A stretch of DNA of 64,000 nucleotides from Halieaceae bacterium (GTDB taxonomy: Bacteria; Pseudomonadota; Gammaproteobacteria; Pseudomonadales; Halieaceae), in contig JAHEEV010000003.1 in assembly GCA_024640505.1 (NCBI GenBank), forward strand, positions 27,016-91,015, in the 5' to 3' direction. Numbering within the stretch: position 1 is the first letter of the stretch; the number at the start of each line of letters is the position of its first letter. This document shows positions 41,880 to 50,041 of this stretch, one piece after another. The notes beneath the pieces are model-generated. The model was not told the DNA's origin and did not search any database. It was given only the letters and a program-made list of their open reading frames with translations. The position numbers and the translations under genes are program-made.

Positions 41880-43310
41880 TTATTTCCCCGGCTCTGCCAG
41901 GGACCGCAGGTTCTGTTCGTGGATATCCTGGCTGATGCGATAGGCGAAGATCGCCAGTATGGCCAGCATGTAGACCACGAATATCATCGGCGCGTAGAGC
42001 AGGCCGAGGTTCCAGACTGTTTCCGGGTCCACCTCGCCGGGCTGGGCATCCCGCGGGAAGTCGATGATGGAGAGCAGGGTGGTTGCCATCAGCACCCCGA
42101 TGCCGGAAACGCTCTTGCGCACGAAATTACGCGCCGCGAAAAACACGCCTTCGGAGCGCCGCCCCGTGCGCAGCTCACTCTGCTCCACCACATCGGCAAT
42201 CATGCTGTCCACCAGGATGGCAGTAGTGATGATCAGGGTGACTTCCAGGAACTGGTAGGCCATCAGGGAGTAGAACAGCTCACTGGTGCCGTTTTCGGGG
42301 AACAGTCCCAGCACCCGCAGCAGGATGGGCAGCGGCGCCAGTACGCCCGACAGGATGCCAATGGTGATGGCGGCGGGCTTCTTGCCCAGCAGCCGGCTGA
42401 AACGCGGCGCCAGCAGCATCGCGCACACCGCCGAACCGAACAGGGTGGAGGTGATCATGGCGATCTGGGCGTTGTCCAGCTCCCAGTAAAAGGTGTTGAT
42501 GTAGATCGACAGTGAAGTCGACATACCGGTGGCCAGGGACCCGAACAGTGCGGATACGAACAGGGCCCCGAAGGAGCGTTCCCGTACGGTCTCCAGGGTC
42601 TGGCGCGCCATGGTGAGAACCGGGGGATACTGCGTTTGCTGTGGTTTTCTCAGCTGCGGTATGTAGCGGTGCGTACCCAGGGATGACAGCATGATCGCTG
42701 TGAAGATCAGCAGGCTGGCAGCGATCGCATAATTTTCGTAGCCCTGCCGGTTGAGGACCCCGACCGGATACTCGTCGCTGGGCACCAGGAACACGGCATA
42801 GGCGGTCACTGTGAGCGCCAGTCCGCCCCACCAGCCGAAGAAGTGGCGCAGGCTGAGAAAGACGGTGCGCTGGTGGTAGTCATCGGTGAGCTCAGCCACC
42901 AGGGCGGAACTGGGGATTTCGTAAAAGGTGATGCTGACGCGCACCAGGATCGCGAGGCTGACGAAATAGAGGAACAACCCGTCAGGCGACAGTCCGGCGG
43001 GCGGCGACCACAGCAGGAAGTAGCAGATGCCCACCGGGAGGGCGGAGGCGTACATGAAGGGATGGCGGCGGCCCCAGCGGGTGTGCAGGTGGTCCGATGC
43101 CGACCCGACGATCGGGTCGGTGACCGCGTCCACCAGCAGGGCGATGAAAATACCGGCGCCCACGAGGCTCTGTGGCAGGCCCAGCACCAGGTTGTAGTAG
43201 ATCAACAGCAGGTAGGAGAACCCGCTGTCCTTGATTCCGTAGGCGATCGCCCCGATGCCGTAGTAAAACTTCGCTGTGGGGGAGGTGGTCGATGGCTGGG
43301 CGTCACCCAC
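41880..43310 (-). CDS. GPH-family (MelB-like) MFS carrier
   Basis: A 476-residue carrier with 12 hydrophobic helices. The glycoside-pentoside-hexuronide:cation symporter signature is clear: FIALLVDAVTDPIVGSASDHLHTRWGRRHPFMY (about 54-86). The second half has the matching ILVDSMIADVVEQSELRTGRRSEGVFFAARNF (about 365-396). Family members use Na+ or H+ to import sugars, glycosides or sulfonated compounds; many marine members are unassigned. The start is GTG 43310, two bases after the stop of the molybdoenzyme gene, so the two are one transcription unit. Confidence 0.88.
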   Translation of the reverse strand: MGDAQPSTTSPTAKFYYGIGAIAYGIKDSGFSYLLLIYYNLVLGLPQSLVGAGIFIALLVDAVTDPIVGSASDHLHTRWGRRHPFMYASALPVGICYFLLWSPPAGLSPDGLFLYFVSLAILVRVSITFYEIPSSALVAELTDDYHQRTVFLSLRHFFGWWGGLALTVTAYAVFLVPSDEYPVGVLNRQGYENYAIAASLLIFTAIMLSSLGTHRYIPQLRKPQQTQYPPVLTMARQTLETVRERSFGALFVSALFGSLATGMSTSLSIYINTFYWELDNAQIAMITSTLFGSAVCAMLLAPRFSRLLGKKPAAITIGILSGVLAPLPILLRVLGLFPENGTSELFYSLMAYQFLEVTLIITTAILVDSMIADVVEQSELRTGRRSEGVFFAARNFVRKSVSGIGVLMATTLLSIIDFPRDAQPGEVDPETVWNLGLLYAPMIFVVYMLAILAIFAYRISQDIHEQNLRSLAEPGK

Positions 43311-43312
43311 CC

Positions 43313-45532
43313 TCAGCGCCCCGACCAGCTGCCGGTATTCACCGGGCCGCTGGCGGGAGCCACATCCACCGGGATGCCCGACAGGTGCGCCATGCCCGAC
43401 AGGAGTTCGATGTTATCCGGGCCGTCCGCCGTCAGCAGGTTGACGTTGGCGCCCGCCAGCTGGCTTGCTATCGACAGGCCTGCCGCGTGCTGGTGACCCC
43501 ACCCGTGGGGAACCGACACGGTACCCGGCATCAGTTCCGGCAACAGTTTTACCGGCAGGCGGATGGTTGCGGTGTCCGAGCTGATATCCGCCACGTCACC
43601 TTCTTTCAGGCCGAGACGGGTGCTGTCCTGCGGGTGCATGTACAGGAAGTTGCTGCGGTTCTGCTCGCCGTTGGTGAGCGCATCGATGTTCTGGGTCCAG
43701 GAGTTGTGGGTGCTGTGTGTGCGCTTGGAGATCAGGCGCAGCCTGCCGCTCGCCGCCGCGTCGCGGAAGGCATCAAAGCGTTCCCCGAGGCCGGCCGCTG
43801 CCGCGACGAACTCCGGGGGCGCCAGGTGCACCAGGCCGTCCGCGGTGGTGGGGCGCTTGCCGAGAAAGGTCCCTGGCGCAACCTGTGCGCGCGGTTTTCC
43901 GTGGGGGTGGCGCAGCAGTTTCCTGAAGGAGCCGTTGCCCGAGCGTCGCAGGATCTGGTCCAGGATGAACGTTTGCGGCAGTCCCGGCCGGGAACGCGGG
44001 TGGCGCAGGCGGTTCACCCCCTTTAGCACTCGCAACAGACGTTGAATGGCTTTAGAACCGAACAGGCCCACACCGCAGGCGGTTGCCAGGTCGGTGTAGA
44101 TGGAGGCCTCGTCCCGCTGTTCACCCGTCGGCTTCACCAGTGCATCGGTGGCGGCCAGGTAGGGGATGGACTGCATCCCCAGGAACAGGGGGAAGACGAA
44201 AGGCAGGTCGGGGCGTTCCAGGGGCGAGGTGGCCGGCAGCACGTAGTGAGCCAGGCTGGCGGTCTCGTTGAGGTAGATATCCGTGACCACCAGCAGTTCC
44301 AGCTGTTGCATCGCCTCCCGCAATCGCCCGGCATTGGCCATGGTCATCAGGGGGTTACCGCCGGTCACGAACATGGCCCGGATCTGGTCTTTACCGGGTG
44401 TCGTGATCTCGTCGGCCAGGATGCCGCCGGGGAAGGCGCCATTAAGCTCGCGGAAATTGCCGATGCGCGAGCGGGCCTCGCGGTTGAACATGCCGTTGCG
44501 TTGGGCGAAACCGGCGAAATCGAAAATACCCTCCCCGACCAGGGTGCCCCCACGGCGATCCAGGTTGCCGCTGACCGCGTTGATACACTCCGCCAGCCAC
44601 TGGGCCAGGGTGCCGTCCTGGCCCATCCCCAGCCCGGTACCGGTGACGATGGCGGCCCCGTCGGCCTCGAGAAAGGTGGTAACCAGCGTGCGCAATTCGT
44701 CCGCCGCGATCCCGGTGATGGGGGCCGTGCGCTCGGCCGGCCAGGACAGCACTGTGGATTTGAGCTCCTCCAGCCCGGCGCAGTGCCGGCTCAAACGGGC
44801 CTCATCCACGGCGCCCCGGCTGAAGATCTCCGCCAGGAACGACAGGAAAAAGAAGACATCGGTGTTGGGTTTGATGTACCTGTGCTCCCCGGCCACTTTG
44901 GCGGTCTCGGTGTAGCGGGGGTCGACGACGATCACGCGCCCACCCCTGGCCTTGACCTCTTTCAGCCGTTTCACCGGGTGGGCGACCTGCAGGAAGGTCC
45001 ACTTGGAGACCACCGGGTTGGTGCCGACGACCAGCATGCAGTCCACGTGCTCCAGGTCGACGAAGGGCTGGAAGAACGGGAAGCCGTACATCGCGGTGGA
45101 TGCCGCGAAGCGGTTGGCGCAATCCTGGGTGGAGGAGGAGTAGACGTTGTGGGAGCCCAGGCCCTGCATGAAGCCCTCGGCGAAAATGGGGTGGAGGATG
45201 CTGAATCCGGCGGCGGTGCCCACGTACATGCTGATGGAGTGGGGGCTGATGCCCCGCAGTGCCCGCACCTTGTCACCGATTTCCCGCAGGGCCTGGTCCC
45301 AGCTGATACGCTCGAAGCTGTCGCCCACCCGTTTCAGGGGATACTGCAGGCGGTCCGGGGAGTCATACATGCTGTGCTGATGAAGCCCCTTCATGCAGGA
45401 GAACCCGAGTGTGCCGTGGTGCTCGCGATCGGGCGCCAGGGATACCACCCTGTTGTCCTCGACCTCCGCTACCAGGCCACAGCTCGCTTCACAGATACGG
45501 CAGAAGGTATGTCGGGTTTCCCTGATGGTCAT
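43313..45532 (-). CDS. Molybdopterin oxidoreductase (formate dehydrogenase/DMSO reductase family)
   Basis: A 739-residue Mo/W-bis-MGD enzyme. The N-terminal FCRICEASCG with a fourth Cys in FSCMKG (residues 11, 14, 18 and 46) binds a 4Fe-4S cluster. Downstream are the family's molybdopterin-binding segments (GGRVIVVDPRYTETAKVA about 213-230; ATGTGLGMGQDG-like region; FVTGGNPLMTMAN about 390-402) and a C-terminal dinucleotide domain (SKRTHSTHNSWTQNIDAL, GWGHQHAAGLS). Cys138 in STQDCANRF is a candidate Mo ligand. No Tat signal is seen, so it is probably cytoplasmic. The substrate is unknown; the co-transcribed carrier may import it. Confidence 0.88.
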   Translation of the reverse strand: MTIRETRHTFCRICEASCGLVAEVEDNRVVSLAPDREHHGTLGFSCMKGLHQHSMYDSPDRLQYPLKRVGDSFERISWDQALREIGDKVRALRGISPHSISMYVGTAAGFSILHPIFAEGFMQGLGSHNVYSSSTQDCANRFAASTAMYGFPFFQPFVDLEHVDCMLVVGTNPVVSKWTFLQVAHPVKRLKEVKARGGRVIVVDPRYTETAKVAGEHRYIKPNTDVFFFLSFLAEIFSRGAVDEARLSRHCAGLEELKSTVLSWPAERTAPITGIAADELRTLVTTFLEADGAAIVTGTGLGMGQDGTLAQWLAECINAVSGNLDRRGGTLVGEGIFDFAGFAQRNGMFNREARSRIGNFRELNGAFPGGILADEITTPGKDQIRAMFVTGGNPLMTMANAGRLREAMQQLELLVVTDIYLNETASLAHYVLPATSPLERPDLPFVFPLFLGMQSIPYLAATDALVKPTGEQRDEASIYTDLATACGVGLFGSKAIQRLLRVLKGVNRLRHPRSRPGLPQTFILDQILRRSGNGSFRKLLRHPHGKPRAQVAPGTFLGKRPTTADGLVHLAPPEFVAAAAGLGERFDAFRDAAASGRLRLISKRTHSTHNSWTQNIDALTNGEQNRSNFLYMHPQDSTRLGLKEGDVADISSDTATIRLPVKLLPELMPGTVSVPHGWGHQHAAGLSIASQLAGANVNLLTADGPDNIELLSGMAHLSGIPVDVAPASGPVNTGSWSGR

Positions 45533-45756
45533 GTGCCTGGATCCTAGGTCGCGATAAGCCCTGCCATGGTACGCACTTCAGCCCGGGAACCGCTCTACCC
45601 GACCGGTGCCTGCCGCGGGCAGTTCGATAGTTTGAACCAGTATAGCCGTTCCGGTCCCTCTGCCGGGTCATGGCAGGCCGCCGATGGTGCGCTGGCGTTT
45701 AGACTGGGAAGCATCCCCGGGTCCGACGTCCCGGTCAACGAAGAAGGAGCGGATCT

Positions 45757-46638
45757 GTGAACACCATGGACAAGACGGCGGGCCTGGCCAGGATCACCGT
45801 GGCCTATGTCATCGCGCTGTTCGCCGGCGGGGCCAGCCTTTATCTTTTCGAATTCGGCGCCCTGCTCGATGTATTCCTCGCCGACCTGGTGGCCACGGCC
45901 GTCATCTTCATGTTCAGCCGCAGTTACGGCAATTCAAGCTTTTACGATGCCTACTGGTCGGTGATCCCGCCCTGTATCGCACTCTACTGGCTGGCGGTCG
46001 GGAATGGGTCCTCACCCCCCCTGCGGGAGATCCTGGTGCTGGGCCTGATTCTCTACTGGGCGACGCGGCTCACCTTGAACTGGGCCATCCACTGGGAGGG
46101 CATGCACCACGAGGACTGGCGTTACCGGCTGTTGCGCGAGCGGGCGCCGCACATGGCACTGCTAACCGACTTTTTCGGTATCCACCTGTTTCCCACCCTG
46201 CAGGTGTTTGCGGGCCTGCTTCCCGTCTACGCCGTTTACGTGCTCGGCGATCGGCCGCTGAACTGGCTGGACCTGCTGGCGAGCGTCGTCCTCGCCGGCG
46301 CCGTCACCCTGCAGTGGGTCGCGGACCGGCAACTCCACCGATTCCTCGCCACGCGACAGGAAGGGGAGCAGCTGCAGACCGGGCTCTGGGCCTGGTCGCG
46401 GCACCCCAACTACTTCGGTGAACTGGGGTTCTGGTTCGGTCTGTTCCTGTTCGGGCTCGCCGCCTATCCGGCGGGCTGGTACTGGGAAGCGATCGGTTTT
46501 GTGCTGATGGTGATTATGTTCCTGACCGCCAGCATTCCCATGATGGAGAAGCGCAGCCTCGAACGGCGACCCAACTATCAGGAGGTGATCGATTCGACCT
46601 CCATGCTGATTCCCCTGCCACCCCGCCGCCAACAGTGA
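45757..46638 (+). CDS. DUF1295 / steroid 5-alpha-reductase-like membrane protein
   Basis: A 293-residue membrane protein with about six to seven helices. The C-terminal motif WSRHPNYFGELGFWFGLFLFG (about 206-226) is the NADPH-binding mark of the DUF1295 / steroid 5-alpha-reductase and isoprenylcysteine methyltransferase superfamily. Such proteins reduce a steroid-type double bond or act on membrane lipids; the substrate here is not known. GTG 45757 is preferred to ATG 45766 because AAGGAG sits seven bases before it. It is followed after 10 bp by an esterase gene. Confidence 0.85.
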   Translation: MNTMDKTAGLARITVAYVIALFAGGASLYLFEFGALLDVFLADLVATAVIFMFSRSYGNSSFYDAYWSVIPPCIALYWLAVGNGSSPPLREILVLGLILYWATRLTLNWAIHWEGMHHEDWRYRLLRERAPHMALLTDFFGIHLFPTLQVFAGLLPVYAVYVLGDRPLNWLDLLASVVLAGAVTLQWVADRQLHRFLATRQEGEQLQTGLWAWSRHPNYFGELGFWFGLFLFGLAAYPAGWYWEAIGFVLMVIMFLTASIPMMEKRSLERRPNYQEVIDSTSMLIPLPPRRQQ

Positions 46639-46648
46639 GAACCCCCGC

Positions 46649-48307
46649 ATGATTCGATCGATATCCGCTTCTCTGTGCGTCCTCACCCTCTCTTTGGTCG
46701 CAGCCTGCTCCGACGGCGGCGACGGCCTGCCGGCCGCACCCCCCGAGCCACTGCCCGAGCTGGGCGTGGAAGTCTCTCTGGCGAGTGGCAGTCTGGCCGG
46801 CCGCGATAGCGAAAGGGCACTTGCCTGGGAGTGGCTGGGTGTTCCCTACGCGGAGGCCCCGGTCGGTAAGTTGCGCTGGAAAGCACCGCTGCCCATGAAC
46901 GGCTGGTCGGGCACCCTCGAGACCCAGGCGCTTGCCCCGCCCTGTCCCCAGTACAATTTTTTCGGCGCCTACATCGGGGAGGAGGACTGCCTCTACCTGA
47001 ACGTCTGGCGCCCCCGCAGCCAGGAGCGCGATCTCCCCGTTTTCCTCTGGATTCATGGTGGCAGTAACAACTGGGGCTCGGCGGACTGGCCCGTTTACGA
47101 TGGGGCGCGCCTGGCCGAACAGGCGAATATCGTGGTAGTAACCATTCAGTACCGGCTGGGTCCCCTGGGGTGGCTCTATTACGCGCCGCTGCAGGATGGC
47201 GACGCCAACGACAATTCCGGCAATTTCGGTACCCTCGATATCCTCGCCAGCCTGCGCTGGGTCCAGGACAATATCACCGCCTTCGGCGGCGACCCGGACG
47301 CCGTCACTGCGGCGGGCGAATCTGCGGGCGGGGCCGATGTATTGTCGCTGACCCTGGCGGATCAGGCCAGTGGCCTGTTCCACAAGGCTATCGTGCAGAG
47401 TGCCGGTGGCAGCGTGACCAGCACCGAGCAGGCTGCGGCGGCCGCGTCTGCACTGGTAGAAGCATTGATGGCGCCGGAGGGGGTTACCCCGGACTCACTC
47501 ACCGATGCCGAACTGGCGGATTACCTGCGGGGCAAGAGTGCCCGGGAAATCATCAGCAACAATCCCGGGACCCCCGCGATCTTTGGTGATGGTCACGTGC
47601 TGCCGGTGGCCGGCTTCGGCCTCTATGACAGCGGTGACTTTCCCAACAAGGTACCCCTGTTGATCGGCACGAACAAAGACGAGTTCAAGCTCTACACCAA
47701 TCCAGTAGGTTATAACGTGATGCCTGATGCGAGTCCCGAGTTGCGCGATGTGGTAGGGCGCTATGTCAGCGACCTGTGGCGAGTCACCGGCGCTGACAGC
47801 ATCGCCACGCAGCTGCGGAACCTGGATGACTACCCCGATATCTACGTCTACCGGTTCAACTGGGGTTCGCCGGACGAGGCGGGTAACAGCCCGCTGCCCC
47901 CTCCTTTCGGCCTTACCGCCGGGGCCCACCACGGGGCTGAGTTGCCCTTCATGTTCGGCAACTGGGACCGGTTTCTGATTAGCGAGTACGCGGATCTGTT
48001 GTACACCGAAGGCAATGCCGCCTCGCGGGAGGCGATGGCCGGCGCGATGGTGGAGTACTGGGGCAGCTTCGTGCGCCAGGGCGACCCCAATGGCGGCAGC
48101 CTGCCGCCCTGGTCCCCCTGGAGCAACGAGCAGGGTGCATTTAAGGCAGCAACCCTGGACGTCAACTACGTTGACGACCAGCCGAAGATCGGCGAGGACT
48201 ACGAGGCCTGGACGGCGGAGACCGTGCTGGCGGATGCGCAGGCCAACGTGCCGGAGCCGCTGCTGTCCGAGCTGATGGTCTGGCTGGACGACTGGCTGGG
48301 GCTATAG
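46649..48307 (+). CDS. Type-B carboxylesterase lipoprotein
   Basis: A 552-residue carboxylesterase of the esterase/lipase COesterase family with a lipoprotein signal (LTLSLVAACSDGG; lipobox VAAC). Features are LGVPYAEAPVGKLRWKAP (about 55-72), EDCLYLNVWRP, the oxyanion WIHGGSNNWGS, the nucleophile GESAGG (Ser near residue 222), and GAHHGAELPFMFG with the His (about 429-441). The acid is expected in IGTNKDEFKLY (Glu near residue 345). It would hydrolyse carboxylic esters at the cell envelope. It probably shares a transcript with the 5-alpha-reductase-like gene. Confidence 0.9.
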   Translation: MIRSISASLCVLTLSLVAACSDGGDGLPAAPPEPLPELGVEVSLASGSLAGRDSERALAWEWLGVPYAEAPVGKLRWKAPLPMNGWSGTLETQALAPPCPQYNFFGAYIGEEDCLYLNVWRPRSQERDLPVFLWIHGGSNNWGSADWPVYDGARLAEQANIVVVTIQYRLGPLGWLYYAPLQDGDANDNSGNFGTLDILASLRWVQDNITAFGGDPDAVTAAGESAGGADVLSLTLADQASGLFHKAIVQSAGGSVTSTEQAAAAASALVEALMAPEGVTPDSLTDAELADYLRGKSAREIISNNPGTPAIFGDGHVLPVAGFGLYDSGDFPNKVPLLIGTNKDEFKLYTNPVGYNVMPDASPELRDVVGRYVSDLWRVTGADSIATQLRNLDDYPDIYVYRFNWGSPDEAGNSPLPPPFGLTAGAHHGAELPFMFGNWDRFLISEYADLLYTEGNAASREAMAGAMVEYWGSFVRQGDPNGGSLPPWSPWSNEQGAFKAATLDVNYVDDQPKIGEDYEAWTAETVLADAQANVPEPLLSELMVWLDDWLGL

Positions 48308-48386
48308 GCCGCTGCCCGGAGCGGGCGTGATGCGCCGTCCCCAACGCGGGCTCGCACCTTCGGGCGCCGTAATCTGGAGTACAATA

Positions 48387-49997
48387 ATGACGACTTATCG
48401 CGAACAACCAACTTACAAGGTGAAGCCATTGAATTACCGTATTGCCCAGAGCGCAGTTTCACGATTGCTGGCTATCGTACTTGGGGTACTGGTGAGTGCC
48501 TGCGCATCATTGCCTGACGTTGAAGAGGTGGCGCGCTCCCCCAGCTACGCCCTGTCCGATCCGGTTGGCACCCGGCTGCACGACTCGCTGCAGCCACTGC
48601 TAGCCAGCCATCCCGGCCAGTCCGGCTTCCTGACCCTGCCTGTGGGAGAGGAGGCATTTATCGCCCGGCTGCGGCTGGTAGCGGCTGCGCAGAAGACGCT
48701 GGATGTGCAGTACTACATCTGGCACGAGGACCTGACTGGCGCCGCCCTGCATAACCAGCTGCTGGCCGCGGCCGACCGGGGTGTCCGGGTCCGGATTCTT
48801 CAGGACGACCTGAACACCGCGGGCATGGACCAGACGCTGCGTCTGCTCGATGCCCACGAGAATGTCGAGGTGCGCCTGTTCAACCCCTTTGCCAACCGGG
48901 AGCACCGGGCGGATGACATGGTCACTGACACCAAACGCATCAACCATCGCATGCACAACAAGACCCTGACCGCCGACGCCATCGCCACCGTCTTCGGCGG
49001 TCGCAATATCGGTGACGAATACTTTGCCGCCAACACGGAGGTCATGTTCGGTGACATGGATGCCCTGGCCGTGGGGCCGATTGCGGGGGAGGTGTCTTCC
49101 CAGTTCGACCTGTACTGGAACAGCGACTGGGCCTACCCGATTGCCAGCTTTTTCCAGGACGAAGCCATTACCGATGAGGCATTGGCGGACTTCAGACGGC
49201 GCTCGGATGAGCAGATGGCGAGTGCCGGCCAGTCTCGTTACGCGGATGCACTCAAGGCGTTCGGCCTGCTCCGCGAGGATAGTATCGCTGACCTGGACTT
49301 TGCCTGGTCCGGCTGGGTTCTCGCCTACGACCACCCCTCCAAGGTAGAGACAAAGGAGGTGTCGGCAGAAACGCACCTGGCGCCGAAACTGCTGGAGGGT
49401 CTGTCCGGCACGCAGCGCGACCTGCTGATCGTATCGCCTTATTTCGTCCCCGGTGAGGACCTGACAGAGTTTTTGATCGGCCTTGTCGACAGGGGCGTAA
49501 GGGTCAGGATTCTTACCAACTCCCAGCTTTCCAATGACGTGGCGGCGGTGCACGCCGGCTACATCCGCTACCGGGAGGACCTGGTCAAGGGCGGTGTGGA
49601 GTTGTACGAGCTGCGCGCGGATGCCGGGCGCAAGGTCGGCGTCACGGGCGAGGAGGTTGAATCCGAGAAAACCAGCCTGCACGCGAAGTTCTTTGTGCTG
49701 GACGAAGAGCGCCTTTGGGTCGGCTCCTATAACATGGACGGCCGCTCCACGATTTTCAATACCGAACTGGGTGCTTACTTCTCCAGCCCGGAGGTCGCCA
49801 GACGGTTGTCACGGGAATTGGACGAGGACCTGCTCAACTACGCCTTCCGGGTGGAACTGGACAAGGATGGCAACCTGCAGTGGGCCACTATCCGCAATGG
49901 GGAGCAGGAGCTCCTACACGAAGAGCCGGATACCGACTGGTGGGATCGGGCCACCACCGGGGTGATGTCCGTGATCGCACCCGAGAAGCAGTTGTAA
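48387..49997 (+). CDS. Phospholipase D-family lipoprotein (cardiolipin-synthase-like)
   Basis: A 536-residue lipoprotein (RLLAIVLGVLVSACASLPD; lipobox VSAC) of the PLD superfamily. Two HxK motifs are present: HNKTLTADAIATVFGGRNIGDEY (about 192-214) and LHAKFFVLDEERLWVGSYNMDGRS (about 431-454), each with the downstream Gly/Ser-x-Asn. YYIWHEDLTGAALHNQL and VRVRILQDDLNTAG are family landmarks. It may move phosphatidyl groups as in cardiolipin synthesis or cleave lipids. The start at ATG 48387 has GGAG upstream; a GTG at 48420 nearer the hydrophobic core is an alternative. A strong hairpin follows. Confidence 0.87.
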   Translation: MTTYREQPTYKVKPLNYRIAQSAVSRLLAIVLGVLVSACASLPDVEEVARSPSYALSDPVGTRLHDSLQPLLASHPGQSGFLTLPVGEEAFIARLRLVAAAQKTLDVQYYIWHEDLTGAALHNQLLAAADRGVRVRILQDDLNTAGMDQTLRLLDAHENVEVRLFNPFANREHRADDMVTDTKRINHRMHNKTLTADAIATVFGGRNIGDEYFAANTEVMFGDMDALAVGPIAGEVSSQFDLYWNSDWAYPIASFFQDEAITDEALADFRRRSDEQMASAGQSRYADALKAFGLLREDSIADLDFAWSGWVLAYDHPSKVETKEVSAETHLAPKLLEGLSGTQRDLLIVSPYFVPGEDLTEFLIGLVDRGVRVRILTNSQLSNDVAAVHAGYIRYREDLVKGGVELYELRADAGRKVGVTGEEVESEKTSLHAKFFVLDEERLWVGSYNMDGRSTIFNTELGAYFSSPEVARRLSRELDEDLLNYAFRVELDKDGNLQWATIRNGEQELLHEEPDTDWWDRATTGVMSVIAPEKQL

Positions 49998-50004
49998 CAG
50001 GTCG

Positions 50005-50030
50005 GTACGGTGGTCTGGCGACCACCGTAC
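50005..50030. terminator. Perfect 11-bp hairpin between convergent genes
   Basis: GTACGGTGGTC (50005-50015) and GACCACCGTAC (50020-50030) form a perfect 11-bp stem with a 4-nt loop in the 44-bp gap between the PLD lipoprotein and the convergent DUF3604 gene. It is well placed as a two-way terminator despite no T-run. Confidence 0.65.
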
Positions 50031-50041
50031 TCCGCAATCCG

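Noticed and set aside
44042..45547. Open frame of 501 codons opposite the molybdoenzyme gene
   Set aside because: The translation is low-complexity His/Gly/Val/Asp-rich with no domain, while the minus strand has the 4Fe-4S motif and full Mo-enzyme architecture.
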